Shown here piece after piece: positions 18,656-26,219 of a stretch of DNA of 64,000 bases. The notes under the pieces are model-generated. The model saw only the letters and a program-made list of their open reading frames with translations, ran no database searches and was not told the DNA's origin. Positions within the stretch are counted from its first letter, which is position 1, and the number at the start of each line of letters is the position of its first letter. A program made the translations under genes and the position numbers. This stretch comes from DASZIT01 sp036489495 (lineage in GTDB: Bacteria > Actinomycetota > Acidimicrobiia > Acidimicrobiales > RAAP-2), in NCBI GenBank assembly GCA_036489495.1, contig DASXFR010000076.1:1-64000 (forward strand), given 5' to 3'.

Positions 18656-19087
18656 ATGGCTACCGCACCCCCCAAGAAAAGGCGTAAAAAAGAGGCGATG
18701 TCCGCCGCTCACAAGGCGGCGTTGGCCAAGGGCCGGGAAGAGGGAAGAGTCGTTCGCCGTTACCTCGAGGGGCTGGAGGCAGCCAAGCCTCGCCGGGGCC
18801 GGAAGCGCACCCCGGATTCCATCCGCCGCCGGTTGGCCACCATCGATTCCACTATCGGCGACGCCGATCCGCTGGCCCGGCTCCACCTCATCGAGGAGAA
18901 GCAGCGGCTCGAAGACGAACTGAACACCACCGGGACCACCGTCGATCTCCCCGCGCTGGAGCGGAACTTCATCAAGGTGGCCCGCGTCTACGGGGACCGG
19001 AAGGGCATCTCCTACTCGGCCTGGCGGACCGTCGGGGTCAGCGCCGCCGTCCTGCAGCAGGCGAAGATCCCCCGGACCCGGCGGTAA
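18656..19087 (+). CDS. Small basic conserved actinobacterial protein
   Basis: A 143-aa, strongly basic N-terminal protein (PPKKRRKKEAMSAAHKAALAKGREEGR) followed by a predicted helical hairpin or coiled coil (RRRLATIDSTIGDADPLARLHLIEEKQRLEDEL, written here only as its extent, residues about 58-90) and a C-terminal helix-turn-helix-like piece (YGDRKGISYSAWRTVGVSAAVLQQA). Related proteins are widespread in Actinomycetota; the role is not known to me, though nucleic-acid binding is plausible from charge. The ribosome binding site GGAAGG is well placed. It is convergent with purQ, 10 bp apart. Confidence 0.8.
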   Translation: MATAPPKKRRKKEAMSAAHKAALAKGREEGRVVRRYLEGLEAAKPRRGRKRTPDSIRRRLATIDSTIGDADPLARLHLIEEKQRLEDELNTTGTTVDLPALERNFIKVARVYGDRKGISYSAWRTVGVSAAVLQQAKIPRTRR

Positions 19088-19097
19088 CCCCGGCGAT

Positions 19098-19787
19098 TCA
19101 GGCGACGTCGGCGCGGGCCGCGGTCAGGGCCGACGTCAATAACGAACAGAGCAGTTCGGCTCCATCCACCGACCCGGTCAGCGGGTCCGAGGCGCGTTCG
19201 GGGTGGGGCATCAAGCCGACCACGTTGCGGGCTTCATTGCACACCCCGGCGATGCCGTCGATGGAGCCATTGGGGTTGTCGACATAGCGGAGGATCACCC
19301 GGTCGTCGCGCTGCAGGAGGGCGAGGGTTTCGGCGTCGCAGGTGAAATTGCCCTCGAAGTGGTTGATGGGGATCGACAGTACCGTGCCGGGTGAGACATC
19401 CGAGGTCAACACCGATCGGTCGGTCTCCACCCGCACATCGACGGTGGTGCAGAGGAACCGGAGCCCGCGGTTCTTCTGCAGGGCCCCGGGCAACAGGCCG
19501 GCTTCGGTCAGGACCTGAAATCCGTTGCAGATCCCCACCACCGGTCCGCCGTCGGCGGCGAATTTGCTCACCGCCTCCATCACCGGTGAAAACCGGGCAA
19601 TGGCCCCGGGACGCAGGTAGTCGCCGTGGGCGAACCCACCCGGGAGGATCAGGGCGTCATAGTCGGACACCGACGAATCGCCGTGCCACACCAGCTCCGC
19701 CTCCCCGCCCAGACGGTGGATGGCCTGGATGACGTCGTGTTCACAGTTGGTCCCCGGGAACATCACCACCCCGACCCGGGCGGCCAT
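19098..19787 (-). CDS. purQ: FGAM synthase glutaminase subunit
   Basis: A 229-aa class I glutamine amidotransferase supplying ammonia to PurL. The nucleophile Cys is in GGPVVGICNGFQVLTEAGLLPGA, with the His/Glu pair in LMPHPERASDP. The N-terminal VGVVMFPGTNCEHDV is the PurQ signature. The start overlaps the purS stop by one base (TGATG), so translation is coupled within purC-purS-purQ. Confidence 0.96.
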   Translation of the reverse strand: MAARVGVVMFPGTNCEHDVIQAIHRLGGEAELVWHGDSSVSDYDALILPGGFAHGDYLRPGAIARFSPVMEAVSKFAADGGPVVGICNGFQVLTEAGLLPGALQKNRGLRFLCTTVDVRVETDRSVLTSDVSPGTVLSIPINHFEGNFTCDAETLALLQRDDRVILRYVDNPNGSIDGIAGVCNEARNVVGLMPHPERASDPLTGSVDGAELLCSLLTSALTAARADVA

Positions 19788-20065
19788 CAGCCCGCCACCG
19801 CCTTGCCGGTGACCGTCACCGACGACTCCTCGATGACCGGGTTGGCCAGCACCCGTTCGGCGACCACCGTGCCCTGGGCCAGCGCCGCCGCCTCATCGTC
19901 AGCCACGATGTCGAAGCGGAACGATTTTCCGGCCCGCACTCCGGCGATCCCTTTGAGTCCGAGGGCGGGCAGCGCCCGTTCGATGGTGGCGCCCTGCGGA
20001 TCGGCGATCCCCGGGCGCAGGCGGACCTCCACCAGGACCGAGAACGTCTCCTGGGAACCCACCAT
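19787..20065 (-). CDS. purS: FGAM synthase PurS subunit
   Basis: A 92-aa structural subunit bridging PurL and PurQ. The typical sequence VEVRLRPGIADPQGATIERALPALG and the C-terminal LANPVIEESSVTV are visible. It overlaps both neighbours by one base (TGATG). Length is normal for the family (80-90 aa). Confidence 0.94.
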   Translation of the reverse strand: MVGSQETFSVLVEVRLRPGIADPQGATIERALPALGLKGIAGVRAGKSFRFDIVADDEAAALAQGTVVAERVLANPVIEESSVTVTGKAVAG

Positions 20066-20973
20066 CAGGCACCGTACCAGTCGCTCAACTTCTTCCCGCA
20101 GATCCGCTCGTAGGCGTCGACGTACCGGCTGGAGGTGGCATCGACGATCTCGGCGGGAAGGGGCGGGGGTGGTGGCTTCTTGTCCCAGGGTTGGGCCTCC
20201 AGCCAGTCGCGCAGCGGCTGCTTGTCGAACGACGGCGGGTTGGTGCCCGGGGCACAGTCGTCGGCGGGCCAGAACCGCGACGAGTCGGGGGTCAGCACCT
20301 CGTCACAGATCGACAGCTTCCCGTCGATGAAGCCGAGCTCGAACTTGGTGTCGCAGATCACCACGCCCTGTTCCTCGGCCCGGACCGCCGCCCGCGAGTA
20401 GGCGGCCAGGCACAGCGCGGCGGCGGCCTCGGCGGACTCCTTGCCCACCAGGTCGATGGCCTCGGCCATCCCGATGTTCAGGTCGTGTCCCTCGGTCGCC
20501 TTGGTCGACGGAGTGAAGATGGGCTCGGGCAGTCGGTCGGCGTGTCGCAATCCGGATGGCATGGCCATGCCGTGCACGGTGCCCTGGCTCTGGTACTCCT
20601 TGTAGGCGGATCCGGCCAGGTAACCGCGGACGATGCACTCGATGTCCAGCATCTTGGCCCGGCGTACCAGCATCGAACGTCCGGCCAGGTAGTCGAGCCC
20701 GCCATCCAGCCCGGCCGCGGCCGCGGGAAGATCGGCGGGGTCGACACTGACCAGATGATTGGGGGCCAGGTCGGAGAGCTCGTCGAGCCAGAAGACGGTC
20801 ATGGCCGTCAGCACCCGGCCCTTGTCGGGGATCGGCTCCTTCATGATCACGTCGAAGGCGGAAATCCGGTCGGAGGTGACCATTAACAGCTGCCCGTCAC
20901 CGGCGTCGTAGATCTCCCGGACCTTGCCCGACAGGAGCAGGGGCAGTCCGTTCGGACTCGATGCGGCGTTCAT
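20065..20973 (-). CDS. purC: SAICAR synthetase
   Basis: A 302-aa phosphoribosylaminoimidazole-succinocarboxamide synthase. LLSGKVREIYDAGDGQLLMV at the N-terminus, IECIVRGYLAGSAYKEYQ, GHDLNIGMAEA and DTKFELGFIDG are family motifs. It is the eukaryote/actinobacteria-type longer form. The ribosome binding site GGAGGAA lies 7 bp before the ATG. It is the first gene of purC-purS-purQ. Confidence 0.96.
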   Translation of the reverse strand: MNAASSPNGLPLLLSGKVREIYDAGDGQLLMVTSDRISAFDVIMKEPIPDKGRVLTAMTVFWLDELSDLAPNHLVSVDPADLPAAAAGLDGGLDYLAGRSMLVRRAKMLDIECIVRGYLAGSAYKEYQSQGTVHGMAMPSGLRHADRLPEPIFTPSTKATEGHDLNIGMAEAIDLVGKESAEAAAALCLAAYSRAAVRAEEQGVVICDTKFELGFIDGKLSICDEVLTPDSSRFWPADDCAPGTNPPSFDKQPLRDWLEAQPWDKKPPPPPLPAEIVDATSSRYVDAYERICGKKLSDWYGA

Positions 20974-21126
20974 GGGGCCATTCCTCCAGCGTGTCGGGAC
21001 CCGATGCCTGTGCGCCAGTGGCCGGGTCGGTGGGGCTCGGGCGAGCGTTCGATACCCCTCCAGGCTACCTGCTGGCTCCCCGAAGCTGGCTTGATCGCCA
21101 GCCTGTTCCCCACCCGTCTCCGGGCA

Positions 21127-22914
21127 TCATTCCGCCGCCAGGGCGGCAGCGAGAAGCGGCGCCACCTCCTGCCAATCGGCCACGATCCCGATGTCGACCC
21201 AGTCGAACACCAGGGCACCGGGGTCGTTGTTGATGGCCACGATGATTCCTGCACCCCGGGCCCCGACCATGTGATTGAACTTGCCGGAAGCACCAATGAC
21301 CAGGAACAGGGCCGGGTCCACGCTCTGGCCGGTGAGCCCGACCTGCCGGGCTCGGGGCAACCAACCCTTGTCGGTCACTTTGCGGGTTGCCGCCAGTTCG
21401 GCGCCAAGGGAGACGATCAGCGGCTGGAGCTTCGGGTAGTCGTCGGGGGACACCCCGGTACCCACCGCCACCACGGTGTTGGCGACGAGGAGGGCCTCGA
21501 TCTCATCGTCGCGACCCTCACCGGTCACCTCGAGCCGGCCCCGGGGCGTCACGGTGACCTGCTCCACCGGAACCGGGCCGGTCACCACCCTCGGTTGGCG
21601 GAGGGAGAGGATGCCCGGCCGGACGGTGGCCAGCTGTAGCGGTGAGAGCGCGGTGATGGCCGCCACCAACCGGCCGCCGAACGCCGGTTTCCACGAGATC
21701 AGTCGGCCGTGGTCGACACCGAACCCGACGGCGTCGCCGGTCAACCCGGCGTCCAAACGGACCGCCATCCGGGCCGCCACCTCCCGCCCCCACAGCGTTC
21801 CCGGCACCAAGCCGGCCCAGGGTTGATGCTCACCGCACCAGTCGGCAACCGCCGCGGCCACGTCCTCTTCCACCCTGGCCCCCACCAGTTCGACCGCGGC
21901 GTCGGCGCCCCACTCGGCCAGGCACTGCGGGTCGGGCGGGGCGGGGCCGATGGCGGTCACCACTCCGTCGAGTCCGGCGGCCAGGTGGACGGCCTCCCCC
22001 AGGAGCTCCCGGGTGAGCCGGGCGCGACCGGGCTCGGCTACCACCAGGATGCCCGGCCCGGTGCCGCCGCAGGCGGCCTCCGCCGGCTCGGCTCCCGGCG
22101 CCGTCGACCCCTCGCCGTTGCCGCGGCGGTGATCGATGGCGGGGAGGGCGCTCCACTCGTTGAGGAGCCGGACGGCTTCCGTCACTTGATCGGCGGGGGT
22201 GCCCGACAGCACGACGCCGCGACGGTCGATGTCCATCGTGCGCACCGTTCCCACTTCGGTTCGGCTCCCCTGCGCCCCCCAGGGGCCCGGCCCCAGGTCG
22301 TCGGCCCGCAGCCACCTGAGCCGGTCGGTCGGCACATCAGCCCGGCGCTCGGGCGGGACCTTGCAGGGCTCACACAGCCGCTCGGCGGTGGACAGCACCG
22401 CCGGCAACCCGACCCGGCAGGTCCGCCAGCCGTCGTCTTGCTCGCAGGTGACGTCGGCAACCCCCTCGGCCAGGTGGAGCTTCCGGACACCGCCGGCGAA
22501 GGGAAGGTCGAGTAGCTCGGCCACCTGGGGCCCGACCTGCCCGGTATCGGCGTCGATGGAGTTCCGGCCGACCAGGATCAGATCCCACCACCCGTGATGG
22601 CGGAGGGCGGCGGCCAACGCCTTGGCCGTGGCCAGCGTGTCCGACCCGGCGAACGCCGGATCGCTGACCAGCACTCCCTCAGCGGCACCCCAGGCCACCG
22701 CCTCCCGGAGAATGTCCTCGGCGGCCGGGGGACCCAGGGTGAACACGATGCATCGACCGGCGTTGGCGGCGGCCAGCTCGACGCCCTTGCTGACCGCCCG
22801 CCGGCAGTAGGCGTTCATCTCCAACTCGACGCCCTGGCGCTGGAGCCGCCCATCGGATGTCAGTGTCATCGTCTCGGCCTTCGGGACCTGCTTGACGAGT
22901 ACGGCGATCTTCAC
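21127..22914 (-). CDS. Fused electron-transfer flavoprotein beta-alpha
   Basis: About 595 aa from a GTG start (VKIAVLVKQVPKAE), chosen because it has AAAGGG upstream and avoids overlapping the SDR gene; a longer frame opens at 23028. Residues about 1-250 are EtfB-like (GRNSIDADTGQVGPQVAELL, the AMP/EtfB motif). Residues about 285-595 are EtfA-like, with the FAD-binding C-terminal domain (GTGVSPDDYPKLQPL, then GASGKFNHMVGARGAGIIVA and NNDPGALVFDWVDIGIVADW). EtfB and EtfA are normally separate chains; here they are joined through a Gly/Pro-rich linker. The protein would take electrons from flavin dehydrogenases to an ETF oxidoreductase. No acyl-CoA dehydrogenase is encoded in the window. Confidence 0.88.
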   Translation of the reverse strand: MKIAVLVKQVPKAETMTLTSDGRLQRQGVELEMNAYCRRAVSKGVELAAANAGRCIVFTLGPPAAEDILREAVAWGAAEGVLVSDPAFAGSDTLATAKALAAALRHHGWWDLILVGRNSIDADTGQVGPQVAELLDLPFAGGVRKLHLAEGVADVTCEQDDGWRTCRVGLPAVLSTAERLCEPCKVPPERRADVPTDRLRWLRADDLGPGPWGAQGSRTEVGTVRTMDIDRRGVVLSGTPADQVTEAVRLLNEWSALPAIDHRRGNGEGSTAPGAEPAEAACGGTGPGILVVAEPGRARLTRELLGEAVHLAAGLDGVVTAIGPAPPDPQCLAEWGADAAVELVGARVEEDVAAAVADWCGEHQPWAGLVPGTLWGREVAARMAVRLDAGLTGDAVGFGVDHGRLISWKPAFGGRLVAAITALSPLQLATVRPGILSLRQPRVVTGPVPVEQVTVTPRGRLEVTGEGRDDEIEALLVANTVVAVGTGVSPDDYPKLQPLIVSLGAELAATRKVTDKGWLPRARQVGLTGQSVDPALFLVIGASGKFNHMVGARGAGIIVAINNDPGALVFDWVDIGIVADWQEVAPLLAAALAAE

Positions 22915-22966
22915 TGCAGGCCCTTTGTGGTTCGGAGAAACCGGGGGCGGCTTCGTCGTCGACGGA

Positions 22967-23773
22967 TCAATGCTCGGCCTCGACCTTCCGTCGCCAACCG
23001 CCGGCGGCGTGGTTTCCACCGTCCACATGGAGGGTGGTGCCGGTGACGAACCGGGCCAGGTCGCTGGTCAGATACAGCACCGCGCCGGCGGCGTCCTCCG
23101 GCGTCCCGAAATGGCCCAGCGGAGGTACCACCGCGGGCTCGAAGTCGATCGAGCTGCCGAGGAATTCGTCGCGGGCCGTTCCTTCCCCGGCGGTGGGAAG
23201 GGCATCGGGAGCCACTGCGTTGACCCGTATCCCGCGAGGGGCCAGCTCCAGAGCCAAGGTGCGGGTGAGACTGTCGACCGCGGCCTTCATGGCCGCGTAG
23301 ACCGAGAAGCCGGGGGCACCCTGATGCGCTTCGATCGAGGTGATGTTGACGATGGAAGAACCCGGGGCCATGGACGGCACCACCCGGCGGACCAGATGGG
23401 AAACCTGGGTGAAGTTCTCGGCAATGAGCATCGCCTCACCTTTCTCGGTTACATCGACGAACTCGGCGGCGAAGCTCCCACCGGCGTTGTTCACCAGAAC
23501 GTCGATCTTTCCGAACCGGCTCACGATCTCGTCCACGAAGTCGTTCACCCGGCTGGGGTCACGCACGTCGAGCAACCTCGCCATCACCGATGCAGGATCG
23601 GCGTCCGCCTGGTGGGAAAACGCCCTGCCGACCTCCGGGACCCGGTCACAGAGGGCGAGGCTGGCGCCGAATCGCCCGAGGAGGGTGGCGGTGGCCGCTC
23701 CGATGCCGCGGGCCGCCCCGGAAATGAGGGCCACCCGGCCATCACAGCGGAGGGGGTCGTCAGCGAAGGACAT
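22967..23773 (-). CDS. SDR-family oxidoreductase
   Basis: A 268-aa classical short-chain dehydrogenase. The NAD(P) motif GAARGIGAA is at about residues 19-27, NNAG in VLVNNAGGS, the active-site serine in NITSIEAH, and YxxxK in YAAMK. The C-terminus VTGTTLHVDGGNHAAGG is typical. It is probably cytoplasmic and acts on an alcohol or ketone. It is divergent from the PanE-like gene across a palindromic operator, with its own -10 box (TAGCCT on the minus strand) only 8 bp before the ATG, so it is probably leaderless. The fused ETF follows on the same strand 52 bp downstream. Confidence 0.9.
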   Translation of the reverse strand: MSFADDPLRCDGRVALISGAARGIGAATATLLGRFGASLALCDRVPEVGRAFSHQADADPASVMARLLDVRDPSRVNDFVDEIVSRFGKIDVLVNNAGGSFAAEFVDVTEKGEAMLIAENFTQVSHLVRRVVPSMAPGSSIVNITSIEAHQGAPGFSVYAAMKAAVDSLTRTLALELAPRGIRVNAVAPDALPTAGEGTARDEFLGSSIDFEPAVVPPLGHFGTPEDAAGAVLYLTSDLARFVTGTTLHVDGGNHAAGGWRRKVEAEH

Positions 23774-23781
23774 TGCCCGTC

Positions 23782-23832
23782 AGGCTACAACTTAAACGAT
23801 CGTTTGAACGCGGAGCCGACCGGCTATAGCTT
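23782..23832. promoter_or_regulatory. Site A: divergent promoter with AAACGATCGTTT palindrome
   Basis: The perfect 12-bp palindrome AAACGATCGTTT (23794-23805) lies between divergent genes. On the plus strand TTGAAC (23804-23809), 17 bp, TAGCTT (23827-23832) forms a promoter whose start point falls on the ATG at 23838, so the transcript is leaderless. On the minus strand TAGCCT (23787-23782) serves the SDR. The palindrome overlaps the -35 region and is suited to repression. It is one of six related sites. Confidence 0.65.
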
Positions 23833-23837
23833 GGCCC

Positions 23838-24758
23838 ATGACCGATGACCAGCCCGTGGGCCCGGAACCCCCGGCTCGCACGGTGGCCGTCGTGGGGTGC
23901 GGAGCCATCGGCGGGTACTTCGCCTTCGCCCTCGAAAAGGCCGGACAGCACGTGGTCCTGTGCACCCGCCAACCCTTCGACCGGTTGCGGGTCGAAACCG
24001 AGGGCGCGGTCCACACGGTGGACGCCCCGGTGATCACCGACCCCGGCGACTGTCCCAACGCCGACTGGGTGGTCTTGGCCACCAAGGGACACCAGACGGC
24101 GGGCGCGGCCGACTGGCTGGTGACGGCGAGCGGGCACCACCCGACCGGGGTGCTGGTGCTGCAGAACGGGGTCGAGCACGTCGAACGAGTCGCCCCTTTC
24201 GTCGGTGGCACACCGGTGGTGCCGGCGGTGGTGTTGTGCGGCGCCGAGGCGCTGGAGCCCGGATTTGTCCGTCACCATGGTTTCTCCTCGCTCATCGTCC
24301 CCGATTCCGACCTCGGGTGGGCGGTCGCCCGGCTGTTCGGCAATGGCCCGACCGGCGTCACCGTCTCTCCGTCCTTCGAGCTCGAGCGGTGGCGCAAGCT
24401 CGTGCAGAACATCACTGCCGGCCCGCTGACCGCCATTACCGGCCGGCGCCTGGAGGTGATGCAGGAGCCCGAGATCGCCGAACTGGCCGCCGAACTGGCG
24501 CTGGAGGCGGCGGCGGTGGCCCGAGCCTGTGGGGTGGCCATGACCGACGAGCTCGCCACCGGTGTCGTCGACGGCTTTCGCCGGGTGGGCCCGACCATGG
24601 GAACCTCGATGCTCTACGACCGGTTGGCCGGGCGCCGGCTCGAGTGCGAAGAACTCACCGGCGCGGTCGTCCGGTTGGGCGAACGGCACGGGGTGCCCAC
24701 CCCCGGCAACCGGTCCGTCCTCACTCTGCTTCGAAACCTGGGTCCGCTCCCTCGCTGA
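23838..24758 (+). CDS. 2-dehydropantoate 2-reductase-family oxidoreductase
   Basis: A 306-aa protein of the PanE/ApbA family. It has an N-terminal Rossmann fold with VAVVGCGAIGGYFAFAL (residues about 16-32) and a C-terminal all-helical domain with the conserved lysine in RWRKLVQNITAGPLTAITG. It reduces a 2-oxo acid or acts on a related substrate; the catabolic context argues against a housekeeping role in pantothenate synthesis. It is predicted to be translated from a leaderless transcript. There is no neighbour on the same strand, so it is monocistronic. Confidence 0.85.
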   Translation: MTDDQPVGPEPPARTVAVVGCGAIGGYFAFALEKAGQHVVLCTRQPFDRLRVETEGAVHTVDAPVITDPGDCPNADWVVLATKGHQTAGAADWLVTASGHHPTGVLVLQNGVEHVERVAPFVGGTPVVPAVVLCGAEALEPGFVRHHGFSSLIVPDSDLGWAVARLFGNGPTGVTVSPSFELERWRKLVQNITAGPLTAITGRRLEVMQEPEIAELAAELALEAAAVARACGVAMTDELATGVVDGFRRVGPTMGTSMLYDRLAGRRLECEELTGAVVRLGERHGVPTPGNRSVLTLLRNLGPLPR

Positions 24759-24781
24759 CCTGGTCCGGCGCCCGGCGGTGA

Positions 24782-25312
24782 TCAACCGTCAGTTTCGTCG
24801 CCCGAACGGGCCCCGGCCAGCGCCTTGGCGGCGACCGCCCGCAACTGAGAGAGGGCGTTGGCGACGGCGGCTTGATCCAGACCGGCCACCAGGTGGCCAC
24901 CACCGGCCGAAGCCAGCATGTCGGGAAGATGGTGCTCGATCCGTTCCAGCGCCCAAGGCAGCATGTCGCCGTTGGCGGCGGAGTCGAACTGGATCACATT
25001 GTTGACCACTTCGGCGCCCGGATGGTTGTAGTGGTAGTGAGGCTCCCGCTCGAACACGTCGAAGCGCAGGTACTCGTGGCCGTCCTCGGCGCCGCAGACG
25101 TGGAGTGAAAGTCCCTCGTCGGTGAACCCCCCGGCCGGAGAGCGCTCGAGGAGCTCGGCCAGGTGGGCGGGATTTTCCTTGTAGGTGTCCACCAGCCCCT
25201 CGGGGTCGAGGTCGCGGTACTCCACCCCGATCGAGAGGTTGCCGGCCGCGAAGTAGCGGGTGTACTCGGGCACCGGAGGTTGAGGCGGAATGGCGTAGAC
25301 GTTTCCGATCAT
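24782..25312 (-). CDS. Hypothetical protein with HYHYNHPG motif
   Basis: A 176-aa protein of unknown function, not recognised with confidence. The centre (residues about 70-110) holds LSLHVCGAEDGHEYLRFDVF and REPHYHYNHPGAEVVNNVIQ, a His-rich stretch that could bind metal. The C-terminus is an Ala-rich helix. The start MIGNVYAIPPQPP is preferred because AGGAG lies 6 bp upstream; a longer frame beginning at 25342 would overlap the previous stop as ATGA. It is the last gene of the ligase-amidohydrolase operon, so it presumably serves the same pathway. Confidence 0.7.
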   Translation of the reverse strand: MIGNVYAIPPQPPVPEYTRYFAAGNLSIGVEYRDLDPEGLVDTYKENPAHLAELLERSPAGGFTDEGLSLHVCGAEDGHEYLRFDVFEREPHYHYNHPGAEVVNNVIQFDSAANGDMLPWALERIEHHLPDMLASAGGGHLVAGLDQAAVANALSQLRAVAAKALAGARSGDETDG

Positions 25313-25338
25313 CGGTCGCTCCTGGTTGGTTGGACTGC

Positions 25339-26214
25339 TCATGTCGGGCCGGCGAGCCCGTTGAGCCGGGTGAACACCGCACGGGCATTCCCCTCCATCA
25401 GCAGATCGCGGACCTCGGGCGAAAGCCCGAGCGCATCCAGCTGATCGAGGGTCTGGCGATGTCCCACGGTGGGAAAGTTGGTACCGAACACCACCTTGCG
25501 TCGTCCCGGCCGCCGGAGGAAGTCAACCAGCGCCGCCGGCCAGTGACCCGGTGGATAGGAGCCGGTCCCCAAGTAGACGTTGGAGAATTTGAGGGCCATG
25601 GCGATGGCCTCCTCCACCCAGGGCCAGCCGGTGTGGGAGAGGACGAACGAGACGTCGGGGAAGTACAGGGCCGGCCGGTCGATCCCGATCGGTTTGCCGG
25701 CCTCGCTCGGCAACCTCCCCCCTGAACTTCCAGCCTGCATCATCATCGGGACGCCGAACCGGTCGCACAACCCGTAGTACGGATAGTGGTCGCGGTGGTC
25801 GAATGGACGGTCGAAGCTGTGGGTATGGAGATAGAGGCCCACCACCCAGGGGACGGCAAGCACCTCCTCGGCGCGCCGGACCCCGGTCGTGCCCAACTGC
25901 GGTTCGATGCCCCACACCGCGGCAAAGCGGCCGGGGAACCGCTCGACCAGCCGCTCGGTCTCCTCCCACCGCGATGTGACCGAAGAGATATCGAAATCGG
26001 TGCCGTGACGGTGGACGTCACTGGTCACCACCAGCAAGGTGGCGACGCCGAGCTCATCCATCCGCTCCACCATGGCGTCGGGGTCGGCGAAGCTGTCGTC
26101 GGCGTCCTGTCGAACCTTGAGCGGGAGGCCCTGGCCGGCCACTGCCGCCTCCCAGGCGGCACGGCGTTCGACCCCAAAGGCATTGCACAGGGTGTCGACC
26201 ATGCCGGTGGACAT
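25339..26214 (-). CDS. Amidohydrolase-2-like protein with altered metal ligands
   Basis: A 291-aa protein starting MSTGMVDTLCNAFGVE. The TIM-barrel amidohydrolase-2 (ACMSD-like) pattern is recognisable from LPSEAGKPIGIDRPALYFPD, FVLSHTGWPWVEEAIAMA and VVFGTNFPTVGHRQ. The usual N-terminal HxH is absent (DTLCN instead of DxHxH), and the usual Asp of the GTDFP motif is Asn (FGTNFP). The central His in SHTGWPW is kept. It may therefore bind metal differently or act as a non-canonical decarboxylase or hydrolase. It starts 5 bp after the CoA-ligase stop, in the same operon. Confidence 0.82.
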   Translation of the reverse strand: MSTGMVDTLCNAFGVERRAAWEAAVAGQGLPLKVRQDADDSFADPDAMVERMDELGVATLLVVTSDVHRHGTDFDISSVTSRWEETERLVERFPGRFAAVWGIEPQLGTTGVRRAEEVLAVPWVVGLYLHTHSFDRPFDHRDHYPYYGLCDRFGVPMMMQAGSSGGRLPSEAGKPIGIDRPALYFPDVSFVLSHTGWPWVEEAIAMALKFSNVYLGTGSYPPGHWPAALVDFLRRPGRRKVVFGTNFPTVGHRQTLDQLDALGLSPEVRDLLMEGNARAVFTRLNGLAGPT

Positions 26215-26219
26215 CGATC

